Translations under genes and position numbers: made by a program
Shown here: positions 23,394 to 32,458 of the stretch, piece after piece
How the letters are laid out: the number at the start of each line of letters is the position of its first letter
How positions within the stretch are numbered: the stretch's first letter is position 1
The notes under the pieces: model-generated
Told to the model about the DNA's origin: nothing
The model's database searches: none
What the model saw: only the letters and a program-made list of their open reading frames with translations
Assembly: GCF_026341275.1 (NCBI RefSeq)
Contig: NZ_JAIFZO010000001.1
Location: forward strand, 620,761-684,760
Direction of reading: 5' to 3'
DNA from: Streptomyces ortus
Lineage (GTDB): Bacteria; Actinomycetota; Actinomycetes; Streptomycetales; Streptomycetaceae
Length of the DNA stretch: 64,000 nucleotides

Positions 23394-24089
23394 GTGACCG
23401 CCGAGAACGTCCTGCTGTCCGGCATCGTCGGCTCGACCGCGTACGGACTGGCCCGGGCGGGCTCCGACGTGGACCGGCTCGGCATGTTCGCCGCCCCCAC
23501 CGAGGACTTCCACGGCCTGCGCGGACCGAAGGAGACCCACGTCACGACCAGGCCCGACAACACCCTCCACGAGGCGGCCAAGTGGTGCAGGCTCGCCCTG
23601 AGCGGCAACCCGACCGTGACGGAACTGGTCTGGCTGCCCGACGAGTTGTACGAGGTCCGCACCCCGCTCGGCGACGAACTGATCGGCATCCGCACGACCC
23701 TGCTCTCCGCGAAGAGAGTCCGCGACGCCTACCTCGGGTACGCCACCGGGCAGTTCAAGCGGCTCTACGACCGCGGGAACAGCTCCTCCTCCGCGGACAC
23801 CCGCGGACGCACCGCCAAACACGCCCGCCATCTGCGACGCCTGTGCCACCAGGGCTTCGAGCTGTACGCCACCGGTGTCCTGACCGTCCGCGTCGAGGAC
23901 CCGGACGACTACCACCGCTTCGGCGAGCAGGTGGCGGCCGACGCGATGGTCGCGCTGCCCCTGCTCCAGCGGTACGAGGCGGCCTTCGACGAGACCCGCA
24001 GCGTCCTTCCGGACCAGCCGGACGAGGCCCCGGCAGAGGCCTGGCTGCGCCGGGTCCGGGCCGCGTACTACACGCGGTCCGGATCGTGA
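23394..24089 (+). CDS. Nucleotidyltransferase-superfamily protein (YcgL-type)
   Basis: A 231-residue protein of the DNA polymerase beta-like nucleotidyltransferase superfamily. The active-site core is LLSGIVGSTAYGLARAGSDVDRLGMF: the Gly-Ser followed by two aspartates (SDVD) forms the metal site. C-terminal helices contain KHARHLRRLCHQGFELYATG, the conserved HLxRL segment of this branch, and VEDPDDYHRFGEQV. The transferred nucleotide and the acceptor are unknown. GTG start after GGGAGAAGGGGG. It is convergent with urtE and seems monocistronic. Confidence 0.83.
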   Translation: MTAENVLLSGIVGSTAYGLARAGSDVDRLGMFAAPTEDFHGLRGPKETHVTTRPDNTLHEAAKWCRLALSGNPTVTELVWLPDELYEVRTPLGDELIGIRTTLLSAKRVRDAYLGYATGQFKRLYDRGNSSSSADTRGRTAKHARHLRRLCHQGFELYATGVLTVRVEDPDDYHRFGEQVAADAMVALPLLQRYEAAFDETRSVLPDQPDEAPAEAWLRRVRAAYYTRSGS

Positions 24090-24107
24090 CTCGCTCCGCT
24101 CGGACGC

Positions 24108-24803
24108 TCACACGCTCAGCGCCTCCCGGACCGACCGCTCGGCCTCCTGGCCGCCCTCGCCCGACGACGTGATCCGACCGGCCTCCAGGACGTAGTACCG
24201 CTGGGCCGCCCGCATCGCGAAGCCCACATGCTGCTCGACGAGGAGCACGGAGAGTCCGCCGCGTGCCGCCAGGGCGAGGACGGTCTCCTCGATCTCCGCG
24301 ACGACCGAGGGCTGGATGCCCTCGGTCGGCTCGTCGAGCAGCAGGACCCGAGGGTCCGTCACCAGGGCGCGCGCGATGGCCAGTTGCTGTCGCTGACCGC
24401 CCGAGAGCAGACCCGCCCGCCGCGTCGACAGGGTGCGCAGCACCGGAAACAGGTCCAGCGCTTCCGAGATCGCCGCCTTCCCCCGTCTGCGGCCGTCGGC
24501 GACGAGCTGGAGGTTCTCCGCCGTCGTGAGGTGGGCGAAGCCCTGCTGTCCCTGCGGCACGTACGCCATGCCGCGCGCCACCCGCTCGTGCGGCCTGCGG
24601 CGGGTGATGTCCTCGCCGTCGAGCCTGATCGTCCCGCTCGACGGAGTGAGCAGTCCGACGGCCGCGCGCAGCAGGGTGCTCTTGCCCGCGCCGTTGTGTC
24701 CGAGCACCGCCGCGACGCCGTCGTCCGGCACCTCGACGGACACACCGTGCAGGACGAGACTGCGGTGGTAGCCGACGCGGATGCCGTCGATCTCCAGCTT
24801 CAT
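24108..24803 (-). CDS. urtE: Urea ABC transporter ATP-binding subunit UrtE
   Basis: A 231-residue ABC ATPase, last gene of urtABCDE. Walker A LGHNGAGKST, Q-loop AYVPQGQQGF, signature LLSGGQRQQLAIARAL, Walker B LLLDEPTEGIQPSVV, switch His VEQHVGFAMR. The YVPQGQQ and TEGIQPS motifs are typical of UrtE and set it apart from LivF. It energises uptake of urea with UrtD. The ATG at 24803 is chosen: AGGAGG lies ten bases upstream; the GTG at 24812 that overlaps the urtD stop is too close to that site. Confidence 0.95.
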   Translation of the reverse strand: MKLEIDGIRVGYHRSLVLHGVSVEVPDDGVAAVLGHNGAGKSTLLRAAVGLLTPSSGTIRLDGEDITRRRPHERVARGMAYVPQGQQGFAHLTTAENLQLVADGRRRGKAAISEALDLFPVLRTLSTRRAGLLSGGQRQQLAIARALVTDPRVLLLDEPTEGIQPSVVAEIEETVLALAARGGLSVLLVEQHVGFAMRAAQRYYVLEAGRITSSGEGGQEAERSVREALSV

Positions 24804-24808
24804 ACGCC

Positions 24809-25591
24809 TCACACCTCCTGTACGGCGGCGCCGGTCAGGTCGCCGGTGTCCGCGACGGCCGCGTGACCGAGGTAGACCTCCTGCACCCGGGGGTCGGCCT
24901 GCACCTGCGCCACGGTCCCCTCGCTGAGCACCCGGCCGGCGTGCAGCACGCTGACGCTGCGCGCGAAGGAACGCATGAAGTCCATGTCGTGCTCGATGAC
25001 GACCACGGTCCGCTCCTGACTGATGTGCTCCAACAGCTCTCCGGTGGCCTGCCGTTCGTCATGGCTCATCCCGGCGACCGGCTCGTCCAGCAGCAGCAGT
25101 CGTACGTCCTGCACGAGCAGCATGCCGATCTCCAGCCACTGCTTCTGGCCGTGGGCGAGCGTGCCGGCGAGACCGTCCGCCAGTTCCGTGAGCCCGACCG
25201 TCTCCAGGGCGTGGGCGACGGACTCCGGCACGCCCTTGCGCCGCCGCAGCATCGTCAGCGCGCCGCGCCCGGCGCCGGCCGCGATGTCCAGGTTCTGCAG
25301 GACCGTCAGCTCCTCGAAGACCGTGGCGGTCTGGAAGGTCCGGCCGATGCCCGACCGGGCGATCCGGTGCACGCTCCGGCCGAGCAGTTCCCCACCCCCG
25401 AAGAGGACCGAGCCCCGCGCCTTCACCAGTCCGGTGACGGCGTCGACGAGCGTGGTCTTGCCCGCCCCGTTCGGCCCGATCAGGAAGCGGAGGTCACCCG
25501 GCCGTACGTCGAGGTCCACCCCGTCGACCGCGGTGAACCCGTCGAAAGCCACCCGCAGTCCGCGTATCTCAAGACCTGAGAGCTCACTCAT
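24809..25591 (-). CDS. urtD: Urea ABC transporter ATP-binding subunit UrtD
   Basis: A 260-residue ABC ATPase of the LivG/UrtD type. Walker A IGPNGAGKTT, FQTATVFEELTVLQNLDIAA as the Q-loop region, signature LAHGQKQWLEIGML (the HGQKQWLEI variant is diagnostic of UrtD), Walker B LLLDEPVAGMSHDE and switch His VVIEHDMDFM. The ATG at 25591 overlaps the urtC stop and is preceded by GGAGGAG. Confidence 0.95.
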   Translation of the reverse strand: MSELSGLEIRGLRVAFDGFTAVDGVDLDVRPGDLRFLIGPNGAGKTTLVDAVTGLVKARGSVLFGGGELLGRSVHRIARSGIGRTFQTATVFEELTVLQNLDIAAGAGRGALTMLRRRKGVPESVAHALETVGLTELADGLAGTLAHGQKQWLEIGMLLVQDVRLLLLDEPVAGMSHDERQATGELLEHISQERTVVVIEHDMDFMRSFARSVSVLHAGRVLSEGTVAQVQADPRVQEVYLGHAAVADTGDLTGAAVQEV

Positions 25592-26697
25592 GCCGCTCCT
25601 CCGAGGGGAAGGGCGGGCGCCGCGCGGCGCCGCCGGACGATCCCGGCCAGCGAGACGAGGCCGCCCGGCAGGAAGGCCAGGGCCACGATGAACAGCAGCC
25701 CCTGGAAGTACGTCCAGCCCGCCGGGAACTCCTCCGACAGGGCCGTCTTCGCCCAGGCCACCCCGATCGCGCCGAGCACCGCCCCGGCGAGGCTCGCCCG
25801 GCCGCCGATCGCGGCGCCGATGACGAACTCGATCGACGGCACGATGCCGATCATGGCGGGGGAGATGATGCCGACCGCGGGCACGAACAGCGCCCCCGCG
25901 AGCCCGGCGGTGCCGGCCGCCACTACGTACGCGACGAGTTTCACGTTCGCCGGGTCGTACCCGAGGAAGCGCACGCGTTCCTCCGAGTCCCTTACGGCGA
26001 CGAGGAGTTCGCCGTAGCGGCTGTGGATCAGCTGCCGTACCAGGGCGATCAGGAGGAGAAGGACGGCGGCGATGACGAAGTACACCATTCGCTGGTTGAC
26101 CGGGTCGTCGAGGTCGTAGCCGAAGAAGCCCTGGATGTCGGTGAGTCCGTTGGTGCCGCCGGTCGTCGCCTGCTGGCCGACCAGCCAGATCGCGAAGGCC
26201 GCGGCGAGCGCCTGGCTCAGGATCGCGAAGTACGCGCCCTTGACCCGGCGGCGGAAGACGAACGAACCGAGGACCGCGGCGACGGCCATGGGCAGCAGCA
26301 CGGTGGCCGCGAGGGCGAACAGGGGATTGCCGAACGGCCGCCACCACCACGGGAGTTCGGTCGCGGTGCCGTACAGCTGCATGAAGTCGGGAAGATTGCC
26401 GGGACCCGCGTCAGCGATCTTCAGATGCATCGCCATGGCATAGCCGCCGAGTCCGAAGAACACGCCCTGGCCGAGCGTGAGCAGGCCGCCGCGGCCCCAG
26501 GCCAGGCAGATGCCCACGGCCACCATCGCGGTGCACAGGTACTTGGCGAGCAGCCCGAGCCGGAAGTCGGAGAGGGCCAGCGGGGCGAGGGCGAAGAGCG
26601 CGACGGCGGCGGCGCCGAATCCGGCCCACGCGCGGGCCGGGCGGCCGGTGGACGCCGACAGGCCCTTGGCCCCCGGGGCACCTTTGAACAGGGTCAT
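25588..26697 (-). CDS. urtC: Urea ABC transporter permease UrtC
   Basis: A 369-residue membrane permease of the LivM/UrtC family with eight or more helices, e.g. LCTAMVAVGICLAWGRGGLL, VYFVIAAVLLLLIALVRQLI, GLLFIVALAFLPGGLVSLAG. Conserved loops: LLTLGQGVFFGLGGYAMAMH and VRFLGYDPANVKLVAYVVAA, the latter the coupling-helix region touching the ATPases. It forms a heterodimer with UrtB. ATGA overlap with urtB. Confidence 0.95.
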   Translation of the reverse strand: MTLFKGAPGAKGLSASTGRPARAWAGFGAAAVALFALAPLALSDFRLGLLAKYLCTAMVAVGICLAWGRGGLLTLGQGVFFGLGGYAMAMHLKIADAGPGNLPDFMQLYGTATELPWWWRPFGNPLFALAATVLLPMAVAAVLGSFVFRRRVKGAYFAILSQALAAAFAIWLVGQQATTGGTNGLTDIQGFFGYDLDDPVNQRMVYFVIAAVLLLLIALVRQLIHSRYGELLVAVRDSEERVRFLGYDPANVKLVAYVVAAGTAGLAGALFVPAVGIISPAMIGIVPSIEFVIGAAIGGRASLAGAVLGAIGVAWAKTALSEEFPAGWTYFQGLLFIVALAFLPGGLVSLAGIVRRRRAAPALPLGGAA

Positions 26698-27590
26698 ACG
26701 AGACTCCTCGTACGCAGCGTGTACAGCCCCTGGGGCCGCCACTGGAGGAAGGCGACGATGGCCACGAGGACGAGTACCTTCGCCACGCTGACGGTGGTGG
26801 AGTACTCCAGGACGGACTGCGTGACTCCCAGGACGAACGCGACGATCACCGTGCCCCTGAGCTGCCCGATGCCGCCGACCACGATCACCAGGAACGCGTC
26901 GATGATGATGTTGGTGCCCATCGTGGGCCCGATCGGGCCGACCAGTGTCAGCGCGACGCCCGCGACACCGGCGAGCCCGGAGCCGAGGAAGAACGCGGTC
27001 CGGTCCACCCGGGAGGTGGAGATGCCGGACACCTCGGCCAGGTCCCGGTTCTGCACGACCCCGCGGATCCGGCGGCCGAGCGAGGTCAGCCGCAAGGTCA
27101 GGGACAGCGCGGCGACGGCCGCGATCGCGAGGGCGAGGATGAACAGCCGGCTGTTGGCGAAGGTCAGCGGGTCGTCGCCGCCGAGGACGGTGATGTTCCC
27201 GGTGAGCCAGTCGGGTGCGCGGGTCTGGACGTTGGGCGCGCCGAAGATGTCGCGGGCGAGCTGCTGGAGCATCAGCGACACACCCCAGGTCACCAGCAGT
27301 GTGTCGAGCGGGCGCAGGTACAGGCGGCGGATGAGGACCCATTCCAGCAGCGCGCCGAGCGCGCCCGCCACCAGAAAGGCGACGGGCAGCGCCACGAGCA
27401 GGGACAGGCCCGCGCCCGAGATCGACTTCTGCAGGACGTAGGTGGTGTAGGCGCCGGCCATGATGAACTCGCCGTGGGCCATGTTGATGACGTTCATCTG
27501 GCCGAAGGTGAGCGAGAGCCCGAGCGCGATGAGCAGCAGGACGGCACCGATGCTGATGCCGGTGAAGGTCTGACCGAGGATCACGGTCAT
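26694..27590 (-). CDS. urtB: Urea ABC transporter permease UrtB
   Basis: A 298-residue LivH/UrtB-type permease. Start region TFTGISIGAVLLLIALGLSL is followed by the family motif MNVINMAHGEFIMAGAYTTY; coupling helix RIRGVVQNRDLAEVSGISTS. Ends in WRPQGLYTLRTRSLV, typical of UrtB. The ATG at 27590 is used; upstream in-frame residues lack conservation. A 61-base gap separates it from urtA, the usual place for differential expression of the binding protein. Confidence 0.95.
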   Translation of the reverse strand: MTVILGQTFTGISIGAVLLLIALGLSLTFGQMNVINMAHGEFIMAGAYTTYVLQKSISGAGLSLLVALPVAFLVAGALGALLEWVLIRRLYLRPLDTLLVTWGVSLMLQQLARDIFGAPNVQTRAPDWLTGNITVLGGDDPLTFANSRLFILALAIAAVAALSLTLRLTSLGRRIRGVVQNRDLAEVSGISTSRVDRTAFFLGSGLAGVAGVALTLVGPIGPTMGTNIIIDAFLVIVVGGIGQLRGTVIVAFVLGVTQSVLEYSTTVSVAKVLVLVAIVAFLQWRPQGLYTLRTRSLV

Positions 27591-27651
27591 ACGGCGGCTC
27601 CGAGGAGGCAGGACGCGGGGACCCGGCACACGGGCCCCCGCGCGCGGTCGG

Positions 27652-28956
27652 TCAGGAGAGGCCGGAGGCCCAGTCGTAGCCCTTCAGGAACGGGTCGGGC
27701 TCGATCGGCTTCCCGGAGTCCCACACCTGCTCGATCAGCCCGTCGGTGCCGATCTTCCCGATCCGGGCGGTCTTGTGGATGTGCTGGCTCGCGCCGTCCA
27801 CGGTGACCTTCCCCTCGGGAGCGTCGAAGGTGATGCCGTCCGAGGCCGCCTTGACCTTCTCCGGGTCGAAGGACTTGGCCTTCTCGACCATGGCCTTCCA
27901 CAGATGGACCGAGGTGTACGCGGCCTCCATCGGGTCACTGGTCGGCTTGTCCTGGCCGTACTTGGCCTTGTACGCCTTCACGAACGCGGTGTTCGCCGCG
28001 CCGGGCGTCGTCTGGTAGTAGTTCCAGGCCGTCAACTGCCCCGCCAGGTACTGCGATCCGATCGACTTGACCTCCTCCTCGGCGATCGACACCGAGACGA
28101 CCGGCATGCTCTTCGCGGTCAGGCCGGCCGACTTGTACTCCTTGAAGAAGGCCACGTTCGAGTCGCCGTTGAGGGTGTTGAAGACCGCGTCGGCCTTCGA
28201 CGCCTTCACCTTGTTGGCGATCGTGCTGAACTCGGTGGAGCCCAGCGGCGCGTAGTCCTCGCCGAGCACCTTCATGCCGTTGGCCTTCGCGTACGCCTTG
28301 ATGATCTTGTTGGCGGTGCGCGGGAAGACATAGTCGCTGCCGACGAGGTAAATGCTCTTCTCGCCCTGGCTCTTGAGATAGTCGAGCGCCGGGACGATCT
28401 GCTGGTTCGTGGTCGCTCCCGTGTAGAAGATGTACGGGGACTCCTCAAGGCCCTCGTACTGCACGGGATAGAACAGCAGGGACTTGTTCTTCTCGAAGAC
28501 GGGTTTCACCGCTTTGCGGCTCGCGGAGGTCCAGCAGCCGAAGGTGGCCGCCACCCGGTCCTCCTTGATGAGCTTGCTCGCCTTCTCGGCGAACGTCGGC
28601 CAGTCGGAGGCGCCGTCCTCGCTGACCGGCTTGATCTGTTTGCCGAGCACTCCGCCGGAGGCGTTGATCTCCTCGATCGCCAGCTTCACCGAGTCGCGTA
28701 CGGTCACCTCGCTGATCGCCATGGTGCCGGAGAGCGAGTTGAGCAGGCCGACCTTGACCGTGTCGCCGCTCGTGTCGGCCTTGGCGGCCTGGTCGGACGA
28801 GCCGCCCGCGGCGTCGGTCTTGGCGCCGCACGCGGTGAGCGCGACGGTGGCGGCCAGTGCGGCGGCGCCCGCCAGAACCCGGCGCCGGTGCGGACGGAAA
28901 CCGCTGGAACGATGGGACTCGCTGGACAAATGGACCCCCTCGGGCTGGGAGGACAA
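27652..28956 (-). CDS. urtA: Urea ABC transporter substrate-binding lipoprotein UrtA
   Basis: A 434-residue lipoprotein with [20 protein letters not shown] as Tat-like signal and lipobox LTAC. The mature part is a type I periplasmic-binding fold: [58 protein letters not shown], and [20 protein letters not shown], the UrtA signature. Start codon is ambiguous: a TTG at 28956 directly behind AGGAGGAGA (spacing three) or a TTG at 28929 six bases behind GAGGGG. Expression probably falls under GlnR, given the GTTTC repeats upstream. Confidence 0.94.
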   Translation of the reverse strand: MSSQPEGVHLSSESHRSSGFRPHRRRVLAGAAALAATVALTACGAKTDAAGGSSDQAAKADTSGDTVKVGLLNSLSGTMAISEVTVRDSVKLAIEEINASGGVLGKQIKPVSEDGASDWPTFAEKASKLIKEDRVAATFGCWTSASRKAVKPVFEKNKSLLFYPVQYEGLEESPYIFYTGATTNQQIVPALDYLKSQGEKSIYLVGSDYVFPRTANKIIKAYAKANGMKVLGEDYAPLGSTEFSTIANKVKASKADAVFNTLNGDSNVAFFKEYKSAGLTAKSMPVVSVSIAEEEVKSIGSQYLAGQLTAWNYYQTTPGAANTAFVKAYKAKYGQDKPTSDPMEAAYTSVHLWKAMVEKAKSFDPEKVKAASDGITFDAPEGKVTVDGASQHIHKTARIGKIGTDGLIEQVWDSGKPIEPDPFLKGYDWASGLS

Positions 28957-28995
28957 TCTCCTCCTGGCGTGCGGTCCACAGCCTCAAGTCAGCCT

Positions 28996-29018
28996 GTTTC
29001 CAAGGCGTTTCGCATTAC
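28996..29018 (-). promoter_or_regulatory. GlnR-like box upstream of urtA
   Basis: Read on the minus strand: GTAAT (29018-29014), GAAAC (29011-29007), six bases, GAAAC (29000-28996). Two GAAAC half-sites spaced by six match the half-site spacing of the GlnR consensus as I recall it (GTNAC-n6-GAAAC). The site is 40 bases before the urtA start. Further upstream, CATTACTT and GTATCTTC recur as a direct repeat at 29013-29036 and 29138-29163. Confidence 0.45.
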
Positions 29019-29178
29019 TTTCCCGGCGGTATCTTCCGACTCTCATCCGGTCTCGCCGTCCGGTTCTCGGTGCGCAACAAAAAATGCCCCGGACGGAATT
29101 CAGGAAATGAATTCACAGTTCGCCCAAGGCATTCTCATTACTTCCTGTGTGAAGTATCTTCGCGGAAGCGCGGACATG

Positions 29179-30291
29179 TCAAGGCCGCGAGCCGTGCGGA
29201 TTCAGCTGGGCCACCACGTCGAAGTCCACCCCGTCCGCCCGCGCCAGGTAGATCCGCTGCCGCACATGGCCGCCGCGCAGCCGCAGCAGCCCGCGCGGGC
29301 CCTCGTAGGAGACGGTGTCCGCGGCGGCGCCGATCGCGGCGACGTCCAGGGTCCCGGCCCGTTCGATGAGCGCGGCGAGCAACAGCACACCCTCGTAGCA
29401 CGATTCGCCGAGGCTGCCGGGGACCGGTGCCTCCACGCCGTACCGCCCGGCGTACTGGCCATGGAAGTCCAGCGTGTCCTGGTTGGCGAGGGAGGCGAAG
29501 AACCCGGCCGTGCTGTAGAGACGGGCGGTGGCCGCCGGGCCGCTCGCCATCAGCATGTTCTCGTCCATCAGGGTGCTCAGGCGCAGACATCGCTCGTCGA
29601 GCCCCGACGCGGCGAAGGCCCGGTTGAAGCGGACCGCGTCGCTGCCCACGAGCAGCATCAGCACCCCGTCCGCGTCCGACCGCTCGATGCGCCGCAGCAC
29701 CGCGTCGAAGTCGTGGGTGCCCAGCGGCAGGTACGCCTCCGCGCGGACGGCGCCGCCCGACTCGCGTGCGTAGCGGTGCGAGGCCCTGGCCGTACGGCGC
29801 GGCCACACATAGTCGTTGCCCACGACGAACCAGCGGCGCACCCGGTGCTCCCGGGCCAACAGGTGCATGGCGGGCCGGAGTTGACCGTCCGGCGTCTCAC
29901 TCGTGAGGAACACGCCCGCCGTGTTCTCGCCGCCCTCGTACAACGCCGTATACACATAGGGCACCCGGTGGGCGATCCGCGGCGCGAGTGCCTGGCGTAC
30001 GGAGGAGATGTGCCAGCCGGTGACGCCCTGCACGATGCCCAGACGCACCAGCGCCTCGACGTTCTCGGCGACGTGCCGAGGCGCGGCGCCGCCGTCGACG
30101 GGCAGCAGCCGCAGCTCCTTGCCGAGCACTCCGCCCGAGCGGTTGACCTGCTCCGCGGCGAGCCGCGCGCACAACTCGCAGGCGGGTCCGAAGATTCCGG
30201 CGGCGCCCTGCAGAGGGAAGACCAGCGCCACGCCGACGACCGAGTCGTCGGCCGTGAACCAGTCGGGCGGAAGGGCGTCGGGCCGGACCAT
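29179..30291 (-). CDS. Cytoplasmic UrtA/AmiC-like ligand-binding protein
   Basis: A 370-residue type I periplasmic-binding-protein fold without signal peptide or lipobox, so it should stay in the cytosol. It aligns with the UrtA just downstream: EQVNRSGGVLGKELRLLPVD against [34 protein letters not shown] against [14 protein letters not shown], and YLPLGTHDFDAVLRRI. Cytosolic members such as AmiC act as amide sensors that sequester a partner regulator; a urea or amide sensor role here is inference, since no AmiR-type antiterminator is next to it. The ATG at 30291 has no clear ribosome site. It is divergent from a MarR gene. Confidence 0.82.
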   Translation of the reverse strand: MVRPDALPPDWFTADDSVVGVALVFPLQGAAGIFGPACELCARLAAEQVNRSGGVLGKELRLLPVDGGAAPRHVAENVEALVRLGIVQGVTGWHISSVRQALAPRIAHRVPYVYTALYEGGENTAGVFLTSETPDGQLRPAMHLLAREHRVRRWFVVGNDYVWPRRTARASHRYARESGGAVRAEAYLPLGTHDFDAVLRRIERSDADGVLMLLVGSDAVRFNRAFAASGLDERCLRLSTLMDENMLMASGPAATARLYSTAGFFASLANQDTLDFHGQYAGRYGVEAPVPGSLGESCYEGVLLLAALIERAGTLDVAAIGAAADTVSYEGPRGLLRLRGGHVRQRIYLARADGVDFDVVAQLNPHGSRP

Positions 30292-30456
30292 GAGGGCATG
30301 ATTGCGGGAACGTCCGGTGAACTCCAGTCCGTCTCGGGGTACGGTCGGCCCCGCACCCGCCGCACGGGCGAGAAGCCCGGGAAAGCGGGGACTTGTACGA
30401 TCCGAGGACCCCTTGCCCGGCCCCCTCGGGCGTCCATCCCGGAAGTGAGGAGCAGG

Positions 30457-30909
30457 ATGCCGACCCCGCCTCCGCGCCGGTCCGAGGACCTCGTGCACCT
30501 CCTGACGCGGGCCGAGCGGCTGGCGGCGCGCCTCCTCCAGGGCGTCCTGGAGGAGCACGGCTGCACTCCCGACGCCTGGCGAGTGCTCTCGCTGCTCTCC
30601 GACCGTGCGGGACACCCCATGACGGCGATCGCCGAAGCCGCCTTCCTGCCGCCCGCGACCCTCACCAAGCTGGTCGACCACCTCGTCGACCAGAACCTGG
30701 TCCACCGGCGGACCGACCCCCTCGACCGGCGGCGCGTCCTCGCCCACCTCACTCCGCGCGGCGAGACCTACTGGCGGCGTGTCGACCGCGAGGTGCGTAC
30801 GCGGTGGCCCGCGCTGAGCGGCGGCGACGGCGACGAGGAACTGCTGCGCGGGCTGCTGCTCCGGCTGGTGGACGAGCTGGACGGGGCGACGGCGGAACCG
30901 TCCGTCTGA
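30457..30909 (+). CDS. MarR family transcriptional regulator
   Basis: A 150-residue winged-helix regulator. Helices: EDLVHLLTRAERLAARLLQG, CTPDAWRVLSLLSDRAGHPM, recognition helix FLPPATLTKLVDHLVDQNLV, and wing RRTDPLDRRRVLAHLTPRGE, the DxRxxxVxLT-type MarR signature. The ATG follows GTGAGGAG. It is divergent from the cytosolic UrtA-like gene (165-base shared region) and upstream of the aldehyde dehydrogenase, so either may be its target. Confidence 0.9.
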   Translation: MPTPPPRRSEDLVHLLTRAERLAARLLQGVLEEHGCTPDAWRVLSLLSDRAGHPMTAIAEAAFLPPATLTKLVDHLVDQNLVHRRTDPLDRRRVLAHLTPRGETYWRRVDREVRTRWPALSGGDGDEELLRGLLLRLVDELDGATAEPSV

Positions 30910-31001
30910 GCCGGCCCCCTCTCCCTTCGGTGTGACCCCGCGATCACGGGCGGTGTCTTCGGCCGGGACGGAATGACGATGCCGTATAAATGGTTGGCAT
31001 A

Positions 31002-31026
31002 TACATCGAGCTTGCCGCTCGATGTA
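31002..31026. promoter_or_regulatory. 25-base palindromic operator before the aldehyde dehydrogenase
   Basis: TACATCGAGC (31002-31011) and GCTCGATGTA (31017-31026) are perfect inverted repeats around TTGCC. The site is 42 bases upstream of the GTG start, next to AT-rich GTATAAATGG and GGCATATAC, and looks like a repressor operator; whether for the neighbouring MarR or another regulator is not known. Confidence 0.6.
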
Positions 31027-31067
31027 CCGAGCGCGGGTCCGAGGCCCGCCCCGACCAGCGAGGCACC

Positions 31068-32390
31068 GTGAACCAGCCCACCCCCGAGCAGCCCGCGGAC
31101 GTCGTGGCGCGGCTGCGCGCCACCTTCCGCTCCGGCCGCACCCAGCCCGTCGAGTGGCGCACCGGCCAGCTGGGCCGCCTGCGCGACATGCTCACCACCG
31201 ACGGCCCGGAACTCGCCGCCGCTCTCCATGCCGACCTGGGCAAGAGCTCCACCGAAGCGTTCCGCACGGAGATCGACTTCGTCGTCCGGGAGATCGACCA
31301 CACCCTCGAACACCTCGAAGAGTGGCTGCGCCCCGAGCCCGCCCCGGTCCCCGCCCACCTCGGCGCCGACGCTACGGGCTGGACCCGCTACGACGCCCTC
31401 GGCGTCGTCCTGGTCATCGCCCCCTGGAACTACCCGGCGCAGCTCCTGCTCGCCCCGATGCTCGGCGCCATCGCCGCGGGCAACGCGGTGGTCGTCAAGC
31501 CCAGCGAGCTGGCCCCCGCCACTTCCGCCGCACTGGCCCGGCTGCTGCCCCGCCACCTCGACACGGAGGCCGTCGCGGTCGTCGAGGGCGGCATCCCCGA
31601 GACCACCGCACTGCTCGCCGAGCGCTTCGACCACATCTTCTACACCGGCAACGGCACGGTCGGCCGCATCGTGATGACCGCCGCCGCCCGGCACCTCACC
31701 CCGGTCACCCTCGAACTCGGCGGCAAGTCACCGGCCTTCGTCGACCGCGGCGCCGACCTGGGCGTCGTCGCCGAGCGGCTGGCGCGCGGGAAGTTCCTCA
31801 ACGCCGGACAGACCTGCGTCGCGCCCGACTACGTCCTGACCGACCCGGAGACCGCCCGCGCCCTGGAGCCCGTACTGGCCGAGGCCGTCGAGAAGCTGTA
31901 CGGGGCGGACGCCTCCACCTCCGGCGAGTACGGGCGGATCATCAACGAGCGGCACTTCGACCGGCTCAGCGGACTGCTGGACTCCGGCCGGGTCGTCGTC
32001 GGCGGCGCCACCGACCGCGCCACCAAGTACATCGCGCCGACCGTCCTGGCCGACGTCGACCCCGACGCGCCCGTCATGCGCGAGGAGATCTTCGGCCCCG
32101 TGCTGCCGATCGTCACCGTCGCCGGTCTCGACGAGGCCATCGACTTCATCAACGACCACGACAAGCCCCTCGCCCTGTACGCCTTCACCGAGTCGGACAC
32201 CACCCGGGAGCGGCTCGCCGCCGAGACCTCGTCGGGCGGCCTGGGCCTCGGCCTGCCGCTCGCCCACCTCACGGTCTCCGACCTGCCCTTCGGCGGAGTG
32301 GGGGAGAGCGGCATGGGCAGCTACCACGGCCGCTACTCGATCGAGACGTTCAGCCACCGCAAGGCGGTACTGGAGAAGCCGCTGAGCTGA
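31068..32390 (+). CDS. NAD(P)-dependent aldehyde dehydrogenase (ALDH3-like)
   Basis: A 440-residue soluble dehydrogenase that oxidises aldehydes to acids. Motifs: VLVIAPWNYPAQLLLAPMLG, nucleotide-binding VVVKPSELAPATSAALARLL, FYTGNGTVGRIVMTAA, catalytic Glu in TLELGGKSPAFVD and catalytic Cys in LNAGQTCVAPDYVL. REEIFGPVLPIVTV and GVGESGMGSYHGRYSIETF are the C-terminal conserved blocks; length near 440 fits the ALDH3/coniferyl-type branch. GTG start after GAGG. Probably regulated through the upstream palindrome; the physiological aldehyde is unknown. Confidence 0.93.
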   Translation: MNQPTPEQPADVVARLRATFRSGRTQPVEWRTGQLGRLRDMLTTDGPELAAALHADLGKSSTEAFRTEIDFVVREIDHTLEHLEEWLRPEPAPVPAHLGADATGWTRYDALGVVLVIAPWNYPAQLLLAPMLGAIAAGNAVVVKPSELAPATSAALARLLPRHLDTEAVAVVEGGIPETTALLAERFDHIFYTGNGTVGRIVMTAAARHLTPVTLELGGKSPAFVDRGADLGVVAERLARGKFLNAGQTCVAPDYVLTDPETARALEPVLAEAVEKLYGADASTSGEYGRIINERHFDRLSGLLDSGRVVVGGATDRATKYIAPTVLADVDPDAPVMREEIFGPVLPIVTVAGLDEAIDFINDHDKPLALYAFTESDTTRERLAAETSSGGLGLGLPLAHLTVSDLPFGGVGESGMGSYHGRYSIETFSHRKAVLEKPLS

Positions 32391-32458
32391 GCCGGCCGAA
32401 GGGCGGACGCCCACCGGACCGCCCACCGCCCGAAGTGACGCGGCACCGGGGCGGGTTG

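Noticed and set aside
27775..30909. A 1044-codon plus-strand open frame ending in the MarR gene
   Set aside because: Only the last 150 codons encode a recognisable protein; the rest is the antisense shadow of urtA and the UrtA-like gene.
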